49,593 nucleotides of DNA from an uncultured Eubacteriales bacterium (GTDB taxonomy: Bacteria; Bacillota; Clostridia; Oscillospirales; Acutalibacteraceae): contig OMYO01000012.1 of the NCBI GenBank assembly GCA_900315285.1, forward strand, positions 1-49,593. The letters run 5' to 3'. This document shows, piece after piece, positions 35,323-43,651 of the stretch. Under the pieces are notes generated by a model. It ran no database searches. It was not told the origin of the DNA and worked only from the letters and a program-made list of their open reading frames with translations. Made by a program: the position numbers and the translations under genes. The first letter of the stretch is position 1. Every line of letters starts with the position of its first letter.

Positions 35323-35765
35323 TATCTCATTCCTTCCCGAATTTTCTGGAGGAGGCACTGGAGCTCATCCCGCTCCGGCTCGCTCAAGTTGCCAAGTACA
35401 TGCCGCTCGGCCTGCCGTAGGTAAGAACCGGCCGCATAGAGGCTCTCCCTGCCCTGCCGGGTCAGCGTGACATTTTTGACCCGTCGGTCCGACTCGTCGG
35501 GAGAGGATTCCACAAGGCCCTTTTTCTCCAACCGGGCCACGGTGCCGGCACAGGTTGCCTGGGCAGTATGGGAGAGCTGTTCCAGTTCTTTTAGTGTCAC
35601 CATACTTCCAGGCGCCTGCTCAATGAGCAGCAGGAAGCGGGCCTGGGCCGCCGTTAAATCCACGGCTTTCATGGTGTTGTTACACTCTTTTTCCAGTTCC
35701 TCACTGACCTGCTTCAGCAGCAGACCGATGGAATGGCTCTCCGCCCGTTCTGATTTCTGCGCCAT
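35322..35765 (-). CDS. MarR-family transcriptional regulator
   Basis: 147 residues with a winged helix-turn-helix: ELEQLSHTAQATCAGTVARLEKKGLV as the recognition region and SPDESDRRVKNVTLTRQG as the wing. The ATG at 35765 follows GGAGG with 7-base spacing; earlier start codons lie in the promoter region and are rejected. Its gene is translationally coupled to nudC, so it may control redox or NAD-related genes; the ligand is unknown. No clear palindromic operator was identified. Confidence 0.88.
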   Translation of the reverse strand: MAQKSERAESHSIGLLLKQVSEELEKECNNTMKAVDLTAAQARFLLLIEQAPGSMVTLKELEQLSHTAQATCAGTVARLEKKGLVESSPDESDRRVKNVTLTRQGRESLYAAGSYLRQAERHVLGNLSEPERDELQCLLQKIREGMR

Positions 35766-35814
35766 ATTCTCGCCTCCGCGATTCATTTCCGAAAGTGTAG
35801 CATGAATTGGCCGC

Positions 35815-35865
35815 AAAAAAAAGAGGTTGTATCTCAATGGCGGATAACACCATTTTGATACAACC
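35815..35865 (-). terminator. Terminator of the GH3 gene
   Basis: On the minus strand GGTTGTATC and GATACAACC enclose an inner AATGG/CCATT pairing, followed by TCTTTTTTTT. It begins 14 bp after the GH3 stop codon. It is clearly related in sequence to the terminator at 42866-42915. Confidence 0.9.
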
Positions 35866-35878
35866 CCTAAAATGCAGT

Positions 35879-38647
35879 TTACATGATCTCGGTCATGAGA
35901 ATACCCATTGGCGAGTCATTCTCTGTGCCAGTAATATTGGTGGTTGCCGGAATGACATAGGCGTTTGCGTCAGTATACAGCATATTCTTTGCCGCTCTCT
36001 GCAGGAAGAAGATGTCTGCATCACTGGTCACAGACGGTGTCTTGATGGTCCCGAGCTGGAAATCCAGCCAGAAGTCTGTGCCGCCGCGGAGGATGGCCTT
36101 GGTCTTGAGCCAGTACTTGGTCGGACCGATCTTGCCGGCATTGCCGGTCTGCATGCCCCAGGCAGCCTGGTCAGTGGAGACGACGCCGCGGAAGCCCCAC
36201 TCGTTGCGGAGCACCTGAACCATGAGAGGCTCAAAGGCATTGCTGAAGACGTCACCAATCATGTTGCAGGCACCCATGGCCGCATTGGCATGGCCCTCTT
36301 TGACCGCATCCTCAAAGGGACGGAGATAGATTTCACGGCCGGCCTGCTCGTTGAAATAGGTGTGCAGGTTCTCGGAGCGGTGGTTCTCCTGGTCGTTGAA
36401 AGCAAAATGCTTCATATAGGTGATGAGACCCTTTTCCCGGGCACCGAGGCACTCGTTGGAGCCCATGCCTGCGCTGAGGACCGGATCCTCGGAATAGTAC
36501 TCGTAGTTTCTGCCGGAGTATGCATTTCTGTGGTTATCCATGGCCGGAGCATACCAGGAGGTAACGCCCATGGTGTGTGCCTCATCGGCGATGTACGCAC
36601 CATAAGTATGGGCTATATCATTGTTCCAGGTAGAGGCGAGTACCGGAATACTCGTGTGGCCGACACCCTGGAGCTGGGTGGCGGAGGACATCTCAGATGA
36701 CAGAGCAAGCGGGCCGTCGAGGTCCAGCGTCATAGGCTTGCCGACAGACGGCAGAGCCACGGTCTTATAGAGTCCGGACTGGACAAGGCGTAGAAGCTCC
36801 TTGATAGAGAGCTGAGAAACGAGTTCGTCCCATTTCGGGTCGTCGTACGGGACACCCTTGAGGTCGCTGTACTTCAGGTTGCCGGGTTTCTCATAGTCGA
36901 CGCCCTTGACATAGTGTTTGGTGACCTCTTTATCATACTTGGAACTGTAGCCGTCGGGATCATCCTGATAAGAGGTATCCTTGACATCCGACTTCACTGA
37001 GTTGACAGCATCTGCATAGTTGGCAAAGCCGTTCTTACGGGAGAGATAAATGCCTCTCTTGGCATCCTGGAACTGGTTGCTGGCCTGCTGATCGTCGGAT
37101 TCTCTCTTATCCTTGCCTGTGTAAACGAAGTTGTCCTTTACCTGAGAATCCTTGGTGTCGAGGACATGGTGGGAGTCGGACCGAAGACTGAACGTATACT
37201 TACCAGCATCCAGACGATAAGCACCCTTCGTGCCGTTGGCATTCTGATAGGATTCATCATAGGAGGCAAGTTTCTCAACGCTGACCGGAATGGTGAGAGT
37301 CTGGGACTTGCCGGGCTGAAGCATTTTCGTCTTGGCATAACCGACAAGGGATACGGCTGCTTTCTCCACGCCGTGGCTCTTGTCATAGCTGGTATAGGGA
37401 ACGGACACATAGAGCTCTGCGACCTGCTTGCCTGCCTTCTTACCAGTATTCTTGACCTTGACTTTGACATTGAATTTGTCGTGGGCCTTCAGGTTCTTAG
37501 GAATACCGCCTTTGAGCTCCTGCTCGAAGGTGGTGTAGGAGAGTCCATAGCCGAACGGATAGGCAACAATGCTGCCATAATTGCGGTAGTCAAATGTCTT
37601 GCCGCTCTTTGGGCTGTGGATAACTGCCTTGTCTGCAGCGGCAGTCTCATAGAATTTATAGCCGTTATAGATGTTCTCAATATAGTCGATATAGTAGGCA
37701 CCCTTGGTATTGGTGGCTACATGCTCACCGAATGTGTCTGAGGTCGGGTTGGCATCGTTGTCATAGACCCAGGTGTCAACAAGTCGGCCAGACGGGTTGA
37801 TGGTGCCGTTCAAAACCTTGCCGAAGGCGGAGAGTCCGATGGCACCGGGGATGCCGACACTGACGATGGCATCCGGATCAATTTCGTTCATGCCCTTCAG
37901 TTCCAGCGCATTGGCCGTGTTCATAACAACAATGAGCTTTTTGAAGGTCTTGCGGGCCTGTTTCAGAAGATTTTCCTCGTTGACGCTGAGCTGCAGGTAC
38001 CGTCTTCCGTCGACGCTCTTATAGGTGTCGAGATCGACACCCTCTCCGGCATTTCTGCCAAGAACGACAATGGCGGTGTCAGAGTATTTCTTCATATTAT
38101 CAAAGGAAGTGGCGCCTGTGAACTTGTCAAGCGACGGCTCATGCTGCTCAAAGGAGGCAATCAGCGAACCAACACTGGACTCAATGGCCCCTTTCTCTTC
38201 CGACTGATAAATACCGGAGTCCTTTGTGGCTGGATTCACCTCGAAGCCGTTGTCCGTCAGAGACTGGATAAAGTCGACACGGGCACCGTCTTTGATGGAA
38301 CCGGAACCCGCTCCGGAATAGACCGGGTTATAGGCACACCAACCAAGAAGGTTTACTTTGACCTTGCCATTGGAGGTGTCAATTGGGAGGGCACCATTTT
38401 TGTTCTTCATGAGAACCGTGCCCTCGGCGGCTTCCTGAGAAGCCAGGCCTTCCCACTGGGCTTTGTTGGAGGTGATGGTGGCATCATAGGGAATGGTGGA
38501 ATTGTCCCTTCCGCCCTTTTTGACGGCGGCAGAGGAGCGGTTAAAGAACGCCGTTCCCGGAATGAGCACACATACACCGAAAACAAGCGCCATAACCACT
38601 GAGAGAATATTTCTCATGGTATGGCGCTGCATGGTTTTCGTATTCAT
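35879..38647 (-). CDS. Secreted GH3 beta-glucosidase-like enzyme with permuted domain order
   Basis: 922 residues with a signal peptide (about 8-40, NILSVVMALVFGVCVLIPG). The domains usually found at the C-terminus come first: VLMKNKNGALPI near residue 75, VVLGRNAGEGVD near 200 and YPFGYGLSYT near 355, then a fibronectin-III-like domain (VKVKNTGKKAGKQVAELYVS). The usual N-terminal catalytic barrel comes last (about 600-920), with YSGRNYEYYSEDP, KHFAFNDQE and the nucleophile Asp in VVSTDQAAWG. This reversed order is known from rumen and gut Clostridia. The ATG at 38647 has GGAAGG upstream. Likely trims beta-glucosides outside the cell. Confidence 0.9.
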   Translation of the reverse strand: MNTKTMQRHTMRNILSVVMALVFGVCVLIPGTAFFNRSSAAVKKGGRDNSTIPYDATITSNKAQWEGLASQEAAEGTVLMKNKNGALPIDTSNGKVKVNLLGWCAYNPVYSGAGSGSIKDGARVDFIQSLTDNGFEVNPATKDSGIYQSEEKGAIESSVGSLIASFEQHEPSLDKFTGATSFDNMKKYSDTAIVVLGRNAGEGVDLDTYKSVDGRRYLQLSVNEENLLKQARKTFKKLIVVMNTANALELKGMNEIDPDAIVSVGIPGAIGLSAFGKVLNGTINPSGRLVDTWVYDNDANPTSDTFGEHVATNTKGAYYIDYIENIYNGYKFYETAAADKAVIHSPKSGKTFDYRNYGSIVAYPFGYGLSYTTFEQELKGGIPKNLKAHDKFNVKVKVKNTGKKAGKQVAELYVSVPYTSYDKSHGVEKAAVSLVGYAKTKMLQPGKSQTLTIPVSVEKLASYDESYQNANGTKGAYRLDAGKYTFSLRSDSHHVLDTKDSQVKDNFVYTGKDKRESDDQQASNQFQDAKRGIYLSRKNGFANYADAVNSVKSDVKDTSYQDDPDGYSSKYDKEVTKHYVKGVDYEKPGNLKYSDLKGVPYDDPKWDELVSQLSIKELLRLVQSGLYKTVALPSVGKPMTLDLDGPLALSSEMSSATQLQGVGHTSIPVLASTWNNDIAHTYGAYIADEAHTMGVTSWYAPAMDNHRNAYSGRNYEYYSEDPVLSAGMGSNECLGAREKGLITYMKHFAFNDQENHRSENLHTYFNEQAGREIYLRPFEDAVKEGHANAAMGACNMIGDVFSNAFEPLMVQVLRNEWGFRGVVSTDQAAWGMQTGNAGKIGPTKYWLKTKAILRGGTDFWLDFQLGTIKTPSVTSDADIFFLQRAAKNMLYTDANAYVIPATTNITGTENDSPMGILMTEIM

Positions 38648-38677
38648 GCATATCCTTCCTTTGCGAAAAATTTGGTT

Positions 38678-38693
38678 CCGTGTCCGCACACGG
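38678..38693 (-). promoter_or_regulatory. Short palindrome in the GH3 leader
   Basis: CCGTGT and ACACGG with a 4-base centre lie about 30 bp before the GH3 start codon. It could be an operator or an mRNA hairpin just upstream of the ribosome site. Confidence 0.35.
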
Positions 38694-38792
38694 ATTCCTA
38701 TAGCAACCAAACCCTAGCACAGGTTTGTCCAATTTTCAACAAATGAGACACACTTTTTTAGGAATTTTATACATGTTGACCGTTTTGTTCGG

Positions 38793-39359
38793 TCAATTCC
38801 CCTTTTTGTCTTTGATATACGGTTTTAACAGCTTATAGATTTCCCCGCCACGCTTACTGTCAAACTCCTTCTGGAGGGCATTGTTCAGGCCCATTTTCGT
38901 CTTATACTTCCCGACGAACTTGATGACCAGATCCTGATCCTTGCGCTCCGAAACCGCCGAAGAGATGGCGCTTCGAATTTCGTCATTCTCCTCCTCCACG
39001 GTGACCTTCTCCAGATTTGCCACGAGGGAGACCGGTTTGTGGGCCTCCGCCCAAAAGTCTGCCACGGCCTTATAGCCCTTATCCTTAGTAACAATATAGT
39101 ATTTCTTATATTTGTCCTCCGCCATGAGGTATCCGAGGAACGAGACGAGCTGGAAGTCGAGGGCATTCTTCGTACCGCTCTCCACCTTCATATACTCTAT
39201 CTGAGCTTTTGTATTATTCAGGGCCTGATGCACCTCAAACGAGATGGTGGCGGCATTCTTGGAGTAAAAGATAGTGACACAGTCCTCCGCCTTCAGCTGT
39301 TCAATGCCGGTGAGCCCGTCGCCGTTGACGTTCTCAAAGTCAACTAGATACATTGACAT
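38793..39359 (-). CDS. PIN/NYN-like nuclease-fold protein
   Basis: 188 residues. MYLVDFENVNGDGL at the N-terminus is the first acidic motif of NYN/PIN-like ribonucleases; ALDFQLVSFLGYL and YIVTKDKGYKAV carry further conserved acids in the right order. The C-terminal part (about 125-188) is basic and helical (IKFVGKYKTKMGLNNAL). Members cleave RNA, though many are uncharacterised. The start is ATG at 39359 with AAAGGAAA upstream; another ATG is two codons later. It has its own TATAAT at 39413-39418. Confidence 0.75.
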   Translation of the reverse strand: MSMYLVDFENVNGDGLTGIEQLKAEDCVTIFYSKNAATISFEVHQALNNTKAQIEYMKVESGTKNALDFQLVSFLGYLMAEDKYKKYYIVTKDKGYKAVADFWAEAHKPVSLVANLEKVTVEEENDEIRSAISSAVSERKDQDLVIKFVGKYKTKMGLNNALQKEFDSKRGGEIYKLLKPYIKDKKGN

Positions 39360-39449
39360 GCGAAACAATTTCCTTTCTGCGATATTTTACGTTTCCCGCA
39401 AGTAACGCAAGTATTATATCACAAATGGGAAGAAGATTTCGGGCAGGCG

Positions 39450-40625
39450 TCAGTCCGCAATGAGACGCAGCCTCTCAAGCCCCTGCTGCAGCGTCACCCG
39501 CGGGCACGCAACATTGATTCGCTGGAAGCCCTCGCCGGCCTTGCCGAAGATGGTGCCGCTGTCGAGCCAGAGCTTTGCCCGGTTGATGACCCGGTCGTCA
39601 AGCTCCTCGGCAGAGAGACCGAGTCCACGGCAGTCCACCCAGAGGAGATACGTTCCTTCGGGCACCACGGCGGAGAGACCCGGAATGGAATTCACATAGT
39701 CCACTGCGTACTGCATATTATCGGCGATGTACTGGTAGACCCCTTCGTACCACTCCTCGCCCTCTGTATAAGCGGCCTTGGCAGCGAGGATTCCCATGAT
39801 ATTGAGCTGGCTGTATCCAGACGCGCCAATTTCCGCGCGCAGCTTGTGGCGCAAACCTGCATTTGCGACAAAGACATTGGAGACCTGAAGAGCCGCCAGG
39901 TTAAATGTCTTGCTCGGTGCTGTCATGATAACGCTGTTCTCCTGAAACTCCGGCTTGATGGTGGCGAACACCGTATGCTCCCGGGCAAAGGCGAAATCGG
40001 AATGGATTTCATCTGAGACCACGAGGACGTGATGGGCAAGGCAGATATCCCCCAAATTTGTGAGTTCCTCCCGGGTCCATACACGGCCACCGGGGTTGTG
40101 GGGATTACAGAGCAGGAACAGCTTCACGTCGTTCTCGACAATCTTCTTCTCAAAGTCTGCAAAGTCAATTCTATACTGGCCGTCGTCACCGAGAATCAGG
40201 TCACTGCTCACGAGCTTCCGGTCGTTGTCGAGAATGACTTCGGAGAAGGGGTAGTAGACTGGCTGCTGAACAAGGACTGAATCGCCCGGGTCGGTGAAGG
40301 CGCGGACAGCCTGTGCCAGAGCGAACACAATGCCTGGGGTCTTCACAAGCCAGGGCCGCTCTACTTTATAGTTGTGATGGCGTTCCATCCAGCCGGCTAC
40401 AGCTGCAAAGTACGACTCATCCGGCTCGCTGTATCCGAAGATGCCGTGCTCCACCTCAGCCTGTAGGGCCTCCTGAATGCAGGAGGATGTTTTAAAGTCC
40501 ATGTCGGCCACCCAAAACGGCAACACATCCTCCGGCAGACCGCGGCGTACAGCGCAGTCGTATTTCAGGCTGTTTGTGCCCCGGCGATCCACGACCGTAT
40601 CAAAATCCAAATTCTTTTCCGGCAT
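39450..40625 (-). CDS. MalY/PatB-family PLP-dependent cysteine-S-conjugate beta-lyase
   Basis: 391 residues, fold type I aminotransferase. It begins FDTVVDRRGTNSLKYD, diagnostic for MalY/PatB, with LLCNPHNPGGRVW and the PLP lysine in APSKTFNLA. It cleaves cystathionine or other cysteine S-conjugates to homocysteine or thiols, pyruvate and ammonia. It starts 2 bp after the upstream lyase stop codon, with GGAGGAG before the ATG, so both are made from one transcript. A GACTGAATCGCCC motif lies in it at 40280. Confidence 0.92.
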   Translation of the reverse strand: MPEKNLDFDTVVDRRGTNSLKYDCAVRRGLPEDVLPFWVADMDFKTSSCIQEALQAEVEHGIFGYSEPDESYFAAVAGWMERHHNYKVERPWLVKTPGIVFALAQAVRAFTDPGDSVLVQQPVYYPFSEVILDNDRKLVSSDLILGDDGQYRIDFADFEKKIVENDVKLFLLCNPHNPGGRVWTREELTNLGDICLAHHVLVVSDEIHSDFAFAREHTVFATIKPEFQENSVIMTAPSKTFNLAALQVSNVFVANAGLRHKLRAEIGASGYSQLNIMGILAAKAAYTEGEEWYEGVYQYIADNMQYAVDYVNSIPGLSAVVPEGTYLLWVDCRGLGLSAEELDDRVINRAKLWLDSGTIFGKAGEGFQRINVACPRVTLQQGLERLRLIAD

Positions 40626-40627
40626 AG

Positions 40628-41773
40628 TTACTCCTCCGCTTCGTCAAACGTCCTTTTCAGGTCTGCAATGAGGTCCCGCTCCGACTCAATGCCCAGGGAA
40701 AAACGGACAATTCGGTCGTTCAGCCCATTGGCCTCCCGGATGGAGACGGGCACGTCGGCGTGGGTCTGGGTGATGGGATATGTCACGAGGGACTCGGTTC
40801 CCCCGAGACTCTCCGCAAACTTGATGAGATGGGTGTGCTGCAGGATACCCCGGGCCAGCGCCGCCGATTTCAGTTCCACGGTGAGCACCGCGCCAAAGCC
40901 CCTCGCCTGCTTCTCCATAATAGCATACCCTTCCGCATCAGGCAGACCGGGATAGAGAACTTTTTCTACCTCGGGGCGCTCCAGCAGAAAATTGGCCACC
41001 GCAATGGCATTCTCCTGGGCCCTGTCCATGCGCAGCGCCAGAGTCTTGATTCCCCGGGTCACCAGCCAGCAGTCCTGCGGCGACAGCACCGCACCGGTGG
41101 TGACGCTGAGCCTGCGGAGTTTCCCGGCAAGTTCCGGTCTCCGTGTTACGACAAAGCCTGCCAGCACATCATGGTGGCCCGCCAGGAACTTGGTCCCGCT
41201 GTGGATGACAATATCGGCCCCGAAGTCCAGCGGATTCTGGAAATATGGCGAGAGAAATGTATTGTCAACGATGAGCAGGGCACCCGCGCTGTGAGCCGAC
41301 TCGGCAATACGTGCCATGTCGGTGACGTGCATCATGGGGTTCGTGGGGGTCTCCAGGTATACGGCAGCCGTGCCAGACTCCACAGTATAATCCCTATATA
41401 GTGGGCGATTCACCACTTTTACCCCATACTTCTCCGTTACCGTCTGAAAGAACCGTATGCTGCCACCGTACAGGTCGCTGTCCGACAGCACAATGTCTCC
41501 CGGAGTAAACAGTTCCATAACGAGCGCAATGGCGGCCATGCCACTGCTGGTGGCCACACAGTCACAGCCGTTTTCGAGCCCCGCGACGATTTTTTCCAGA
41601 TGGGCCCGGGTGGGATTGGACTCCCGGGAGTAGTCATAACCGTCGTCCGTAACATGGGCAAACGTGGCCGTCTGATAGATTGGAATGCTGAGTGCGCCAT
41701 GGGAGGCCATCAGTTCCCGCTGTTCCTCCTCTTCGGGGAGATGGAGACATCGGGTCTCAATATCCTGGCTCAT
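40628..41773 (-). CDS. Cys/Met metabolism PLP enzyme (cystathionine gamma-synthase/lyase type)
   Basis: 381 residues. The PLP lysine is in HSGTKFLAGHHDVLAGF, with YSRESNPTRAHLEKIVAGLE near the N-terminus and SLGGTESLVTYP near the C-terminus, as in trans-sulfuration enzymes. It could be cystathionine gamma-synthase, gamma-lyase or an O-acetylhomoserine enzyme; the motifs do not separate them. AGGAGG lies before the ATG. It is first in an operon with the MalY/PatB gene, behind a leader peptide and terminator, so sulfur amino acid levels probably control it. Confidence 0.9.
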   Translation of the reverse strand: MSQDIETRCLHLPEEEEQRELMASHGALSIPIYQTATFAHVTDDGYDYSRESNPTRAHLEKIVAGLENGCDCVATSSGMAAIALVMELFTPGDIVLSDSDLYGGSIRFFQTVTEKYGVKVVNRPLYRDYTVESGTAAVYLETPTNPMMHVTDMARIAESAHSAGALLIVDNTFLSPYFQNPLDFGADIVIHSGTKFLAGHHDVLAGFVVTRRPELAGKLRRLSVTTGAVLSPQDCWLVTRGIKTLALRMDRAQENAIAVANFLLERPEVEKVLYPGLPDAEGYAIMEKQARGFGAVLTVELKSAALARGILQHTHLIKFAESLGGTESLVTYPITQTHADVPVSIREANGLNDRIVRFSLGIESERDLIADLKRTFDEAEE

Positions 41774-41785
41774 GAAATTACCTCC

Positions 41786-41821
41786 TGAAAAAAATAAGAG
41801 CAGGCACCGCCGTGTCTGCTC
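41786..41821 (-). terminator. Attenuator terminator before the trans-sulfuration operon
   Basis: On the minus strand GAGCAGACAC and GTGCCTGCTC (one mismatch) with a GGCG loop are followed by TTATTTTTTT, immediately before the AGGAGG and start codon of the first gene. Since the promoter is about 210 bp upstream, this terminator must be bypassed for expression. Confidence 0.85.
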
Positions 41822-41839
41822 CGTTCCCTTTCTCTATGG

Positions 41840-41929
41840 TCAAATGAGGGCATGGCAGTTCGGCGTGTTTCCGTTCCACATGGACTCGGAAGCGCGCATT
41901 GCCATCATATTGTCTGTGCGATTTACCAT
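41840..41929 (-). CDS. Met-rich leader peptide (29 aa), candidate attenuator
   Basis: A 29-codon frame in the leader of the trans-sulfuration operon. GAAGGG lies 7 bases before its ATG. Residues 7-11 read NMMAM, residue 17 is Met and residue 25 Cys, so five of 29 residues are Met. It ends in TGA 18 bp before a strong terminator that precedes the structural genes. This is the layout of amino-acid attenuators, where a ribosome stalled at scarce Met-tRNA would prevent terminator formation. Reading frame and structure are seen; translation and regulation are inferred. Firmicutes usually use S-box or Met T-box leaders for such genes, and neither was recognised. Confidence 0.55.
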   Translation of the reverse strand: MVNRTDNMMAMRASESMWNGNTPNCHALI

Positions 41930-41989
41930 TGGTCTGCCCTTCTTGCTTTTTTCATATTAAATAAGTAGGAATACTTTCAATATGAGAGA

Positions 41990-42039
41990 AGTATACCCCA
42001 CTGACAGTGCCTTGTCAAGAACTGGCGGTGGGGTATAAT
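41990..42039. promoter_or_regulatory. Symmetric divergent promoters sharing a -35 region
   Basis: Minus strand: TTGACA (42013-42018), 17 bp, TATACT (41990-41995). Plus strand: TTGTCA (42012-42017), 16 bp, TATAAT (42034-42039). The two -35 boxes overlap. The pair is enclosed by perfect 10-bp inverted repeats TATACCCCAC (41992-42001) and GTGGGGTATA (42028-42037). One regulator could therefore control the sulfur operon and the amidase gene together. Confidence 0.8.
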
Positions 42040-42059
42040 GAAATCAAGAGGTGAGAAAC

Positions 42060-42851
42060 ATGTCAAGAATAAGCACAGCAATACTGCAGACCCCCGTCTC
42101 CGCCAGCAAACAGGAGAATCTCGACCGGGTCGCCGAACTTCTGTCCCGGAACTTTTTCCAGGATGTGGACCTTGTGACACTCCCGGAAATGTTCACGTGT
42201 CCCTATGAGACCACGGAGTTCCCCAAGTACGCCGAGCCCGCCGGCGGCCCTACCTGGAAATTCCTGTCGGACCTTGCCGCGGAACACAAAGTGTACCTTC
42301 AGGCGGGCAGTTTTCCGGAGATTGATGACGCCGGCCATATCTACAACACGGCCTATGTCTTTGACCGGGACGGCAAGCAGATTGCGCGGCACCGCAAGGT
42401 CCATCTTTTTGACATCGATATCACCGGAGAGCAGACGTTCCGTGAGTCCGACACCCTGACCGCCGGCGACGACGTCACGGTCTTCGACACCGAGTTCGGG
42501 AAAATGGGTCTCTGCATCTGCTTTGACATCCGCTTTCAGCGCCTGTTTGAGGACATGACGGACGCCGGCGCCAAAGTCGTACTTGTGCCCGCCTCCTTCA
42601 ACATGACAACGGGCCCCGCCCACTGGCAGCTGCTGTTCCGCAGCCGCGCCCTGGACAATCAGATCTACGTTGTTGGAACATCCGCCGCCCGCAATCTGGA
42701 CGCCTCCTATGTCTCCTACGGCCACTCCCTCGCTGTGGACCCCTGGGGCATTGTACTCTCGGAAATGCACGGCAAGGCAGAAGGGCGCGTCGTGGACCTG
42801 GATTTGGACCGCGTGGAAGAGGTAAGAAAGCAGATTCCGCTGGGGAAATAA
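42060..42851 (+). CDS. Carbon-nitrogen hydrolase, Nit2/omega-amidase-like
   Basis: 263 residues. The nitrilase triad is present: Glu in VTLPEMF, Lys in RHRKVHLFDID and Cys in GLCICFDIRF. HLFDIDITG matches the Nit2/omega-amidase/MtnU branch, which hydrolyses alpha-ketosuccinamate or, in methionine salvage, ketomethylthiobutyramate-type amides. The ATG at 42060 follows GAGGTGAG; a GTG three codons earlier overlaps that site. It is divergent from the trans-sulfuration operon and shares its promoter dyad, supporting a sulfur-salvage role by context. Confidence 0.85.
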   Translation: MSRISTAILQTPVSASKQENLDRVAELLSRNFFQDVDLVTLPEMFTCPYETTEFPKYAEPAGGPTWKFLSDLAAEHKVYLQAGSFPEIDDAGHIYNTAYVFDRDGKQIARHRKVHLFDIDITGEQTFRESDTLTAGDDVTVFDTEFGKMGLCICFDIRFQRLFEDMTDAGAKVVLVPASFNMTTGPAHWQLLFRSRALDNQIYVVGTSAARNLDASYVSYGHSLAVDPWGIVLSEMHGKAEGRVVDLDLDRVEEVRKQIPLGK

Positions 42852-42865
42852 AATAACAATTAATA

Positions 42866-42915
42866 GGGGCTGTATCCAAATGGTGCGTTCACCATTCAGA
42901 TACAGTCCCTTTTTC
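42866..42915 (+). terminator. Terminator of the omega-amidase-like gene
   Basis: GGGGCTGTATC...AAATGGTG pairs with CACCATT...GATACAGTCCC, followed by TTTTT. Its sequence is clearly related to the GH3 terminator at 35815-35865. Confidence 0.9.
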
Positions 42916-43260
42916 TTCATAATAAAGGACGCCCTTTTCGATATTGGATTCTGCACCAGCTGAGCCCAAATTACACCACGTGCCACAAGAATGAAAAAAA
43001 GGTGATAAAAAGCCACCCTATTCCGACAAAGATGCAAGGCAAAATCCTATCTTTTGTATAATAAATCCTCATTTCAGCTCAGTACTACTCCGTAGAAGCA
43101 AAAAATACAACCAATAAGAGTTGAAAAATACCAACTTCCTACCAATAATTTGGCGGAAGTGGGTAAAAACGGGATGAAATACCCGAGGGGGGTATTCAAG
43201 GCCACTGACTGGATAAAGCAAAGGATCCGTATACCTTCCCAATGATGTGGCCGTTATTAT
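42916..43260. other. Gene-free stretch before array D1
   Basis: No coding sequence is supported. It is AT-rich and contains an isolated TATAAT at 43057-43062 and a small hairpin, AATACCC / GGGTATT, at about 43178-43196. Otherwise I see nothing in it. Confidence 0.4.
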
Positions 43261-43294
43261 GATTCAGGAAAACCGTCTTCTCTGGCATGCTTGG

Positions 43295-43549
43295 GTCTGA
43301 AATTTCTCCCTTGCTGGCGGCAGTTCAGAGGGCACTTCAGTCTGGCCTTACCACAGAATTCAGCCCGCGACCGAATTTTCAGCGCCGGCGAACTGAACTT
43401 CAGACCAAGCTATCAATTTCGTCCAAATAAAACTGAAAAAATTTAGGACCAAGGCTGGAATATAAGGTTGGTTTGACTGAAATTCAGTCTGGATGGGCCA
43501 GAAATGTCAGGTGTTGAGGAAAATTCATGGGGAAAAGACTGAATCGCCC
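43295..43549. repeat. Irregular dyad array D1 (GACTGAA/TTCAGTC family)
   Basis: Related arms GWCYGAA and TTCAGWC occur repeatedly: 43295-43342 (48-bp dyad), 43369-43405 (37 bp), the palindrome GACTGAAATTCAGTC at 43475-43489, and a final GACTGAATCGCCC at 43537-43549. Spacing is not regular, unlike arrays A, B, C and E. The same family recurs around the PD-(D/E)XK-like gene (arrays D2 and D3). Confidence 0.65.
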
Positions 43550-43576
43550 CCGCCCCAAAAAAATTTAAAAAAAGAC

Positions 43577-43613
43577 TTGCATTCTGAATTGAATTGTGTA
43601 CAATCTAATTGTA
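43577..43613 (+). promoter_or_regulatory. gpx promoter with overlapping palindrome
   Basis: TTGCAT (43577-43582), 16-bp spacer, TACAAT (43599-43604). The -10 is the first arm of TACAAT-CTA-ATTGTA (43599-43613), a 15-bp palindrome resembling Fur/PerR-family sites, which would suit peroxide control of glutathione peroxidase. The match to the PerR consensus is partial. Confidence 0.6.
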
Positions 43614-43651
43614 AGAGTTAACACAAGCTAACCAATTAGGAGGTTTTCACA

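Noticed and set aside
41774..41990. S-box (SAM-I) riboswitch or T-box before the trans-sulfuration operon
   Set aside because: The conserved S-box core and the T-box GGGTGGNACCGCG-type sequence are both absent; a leader peptide with a terminator fits better.
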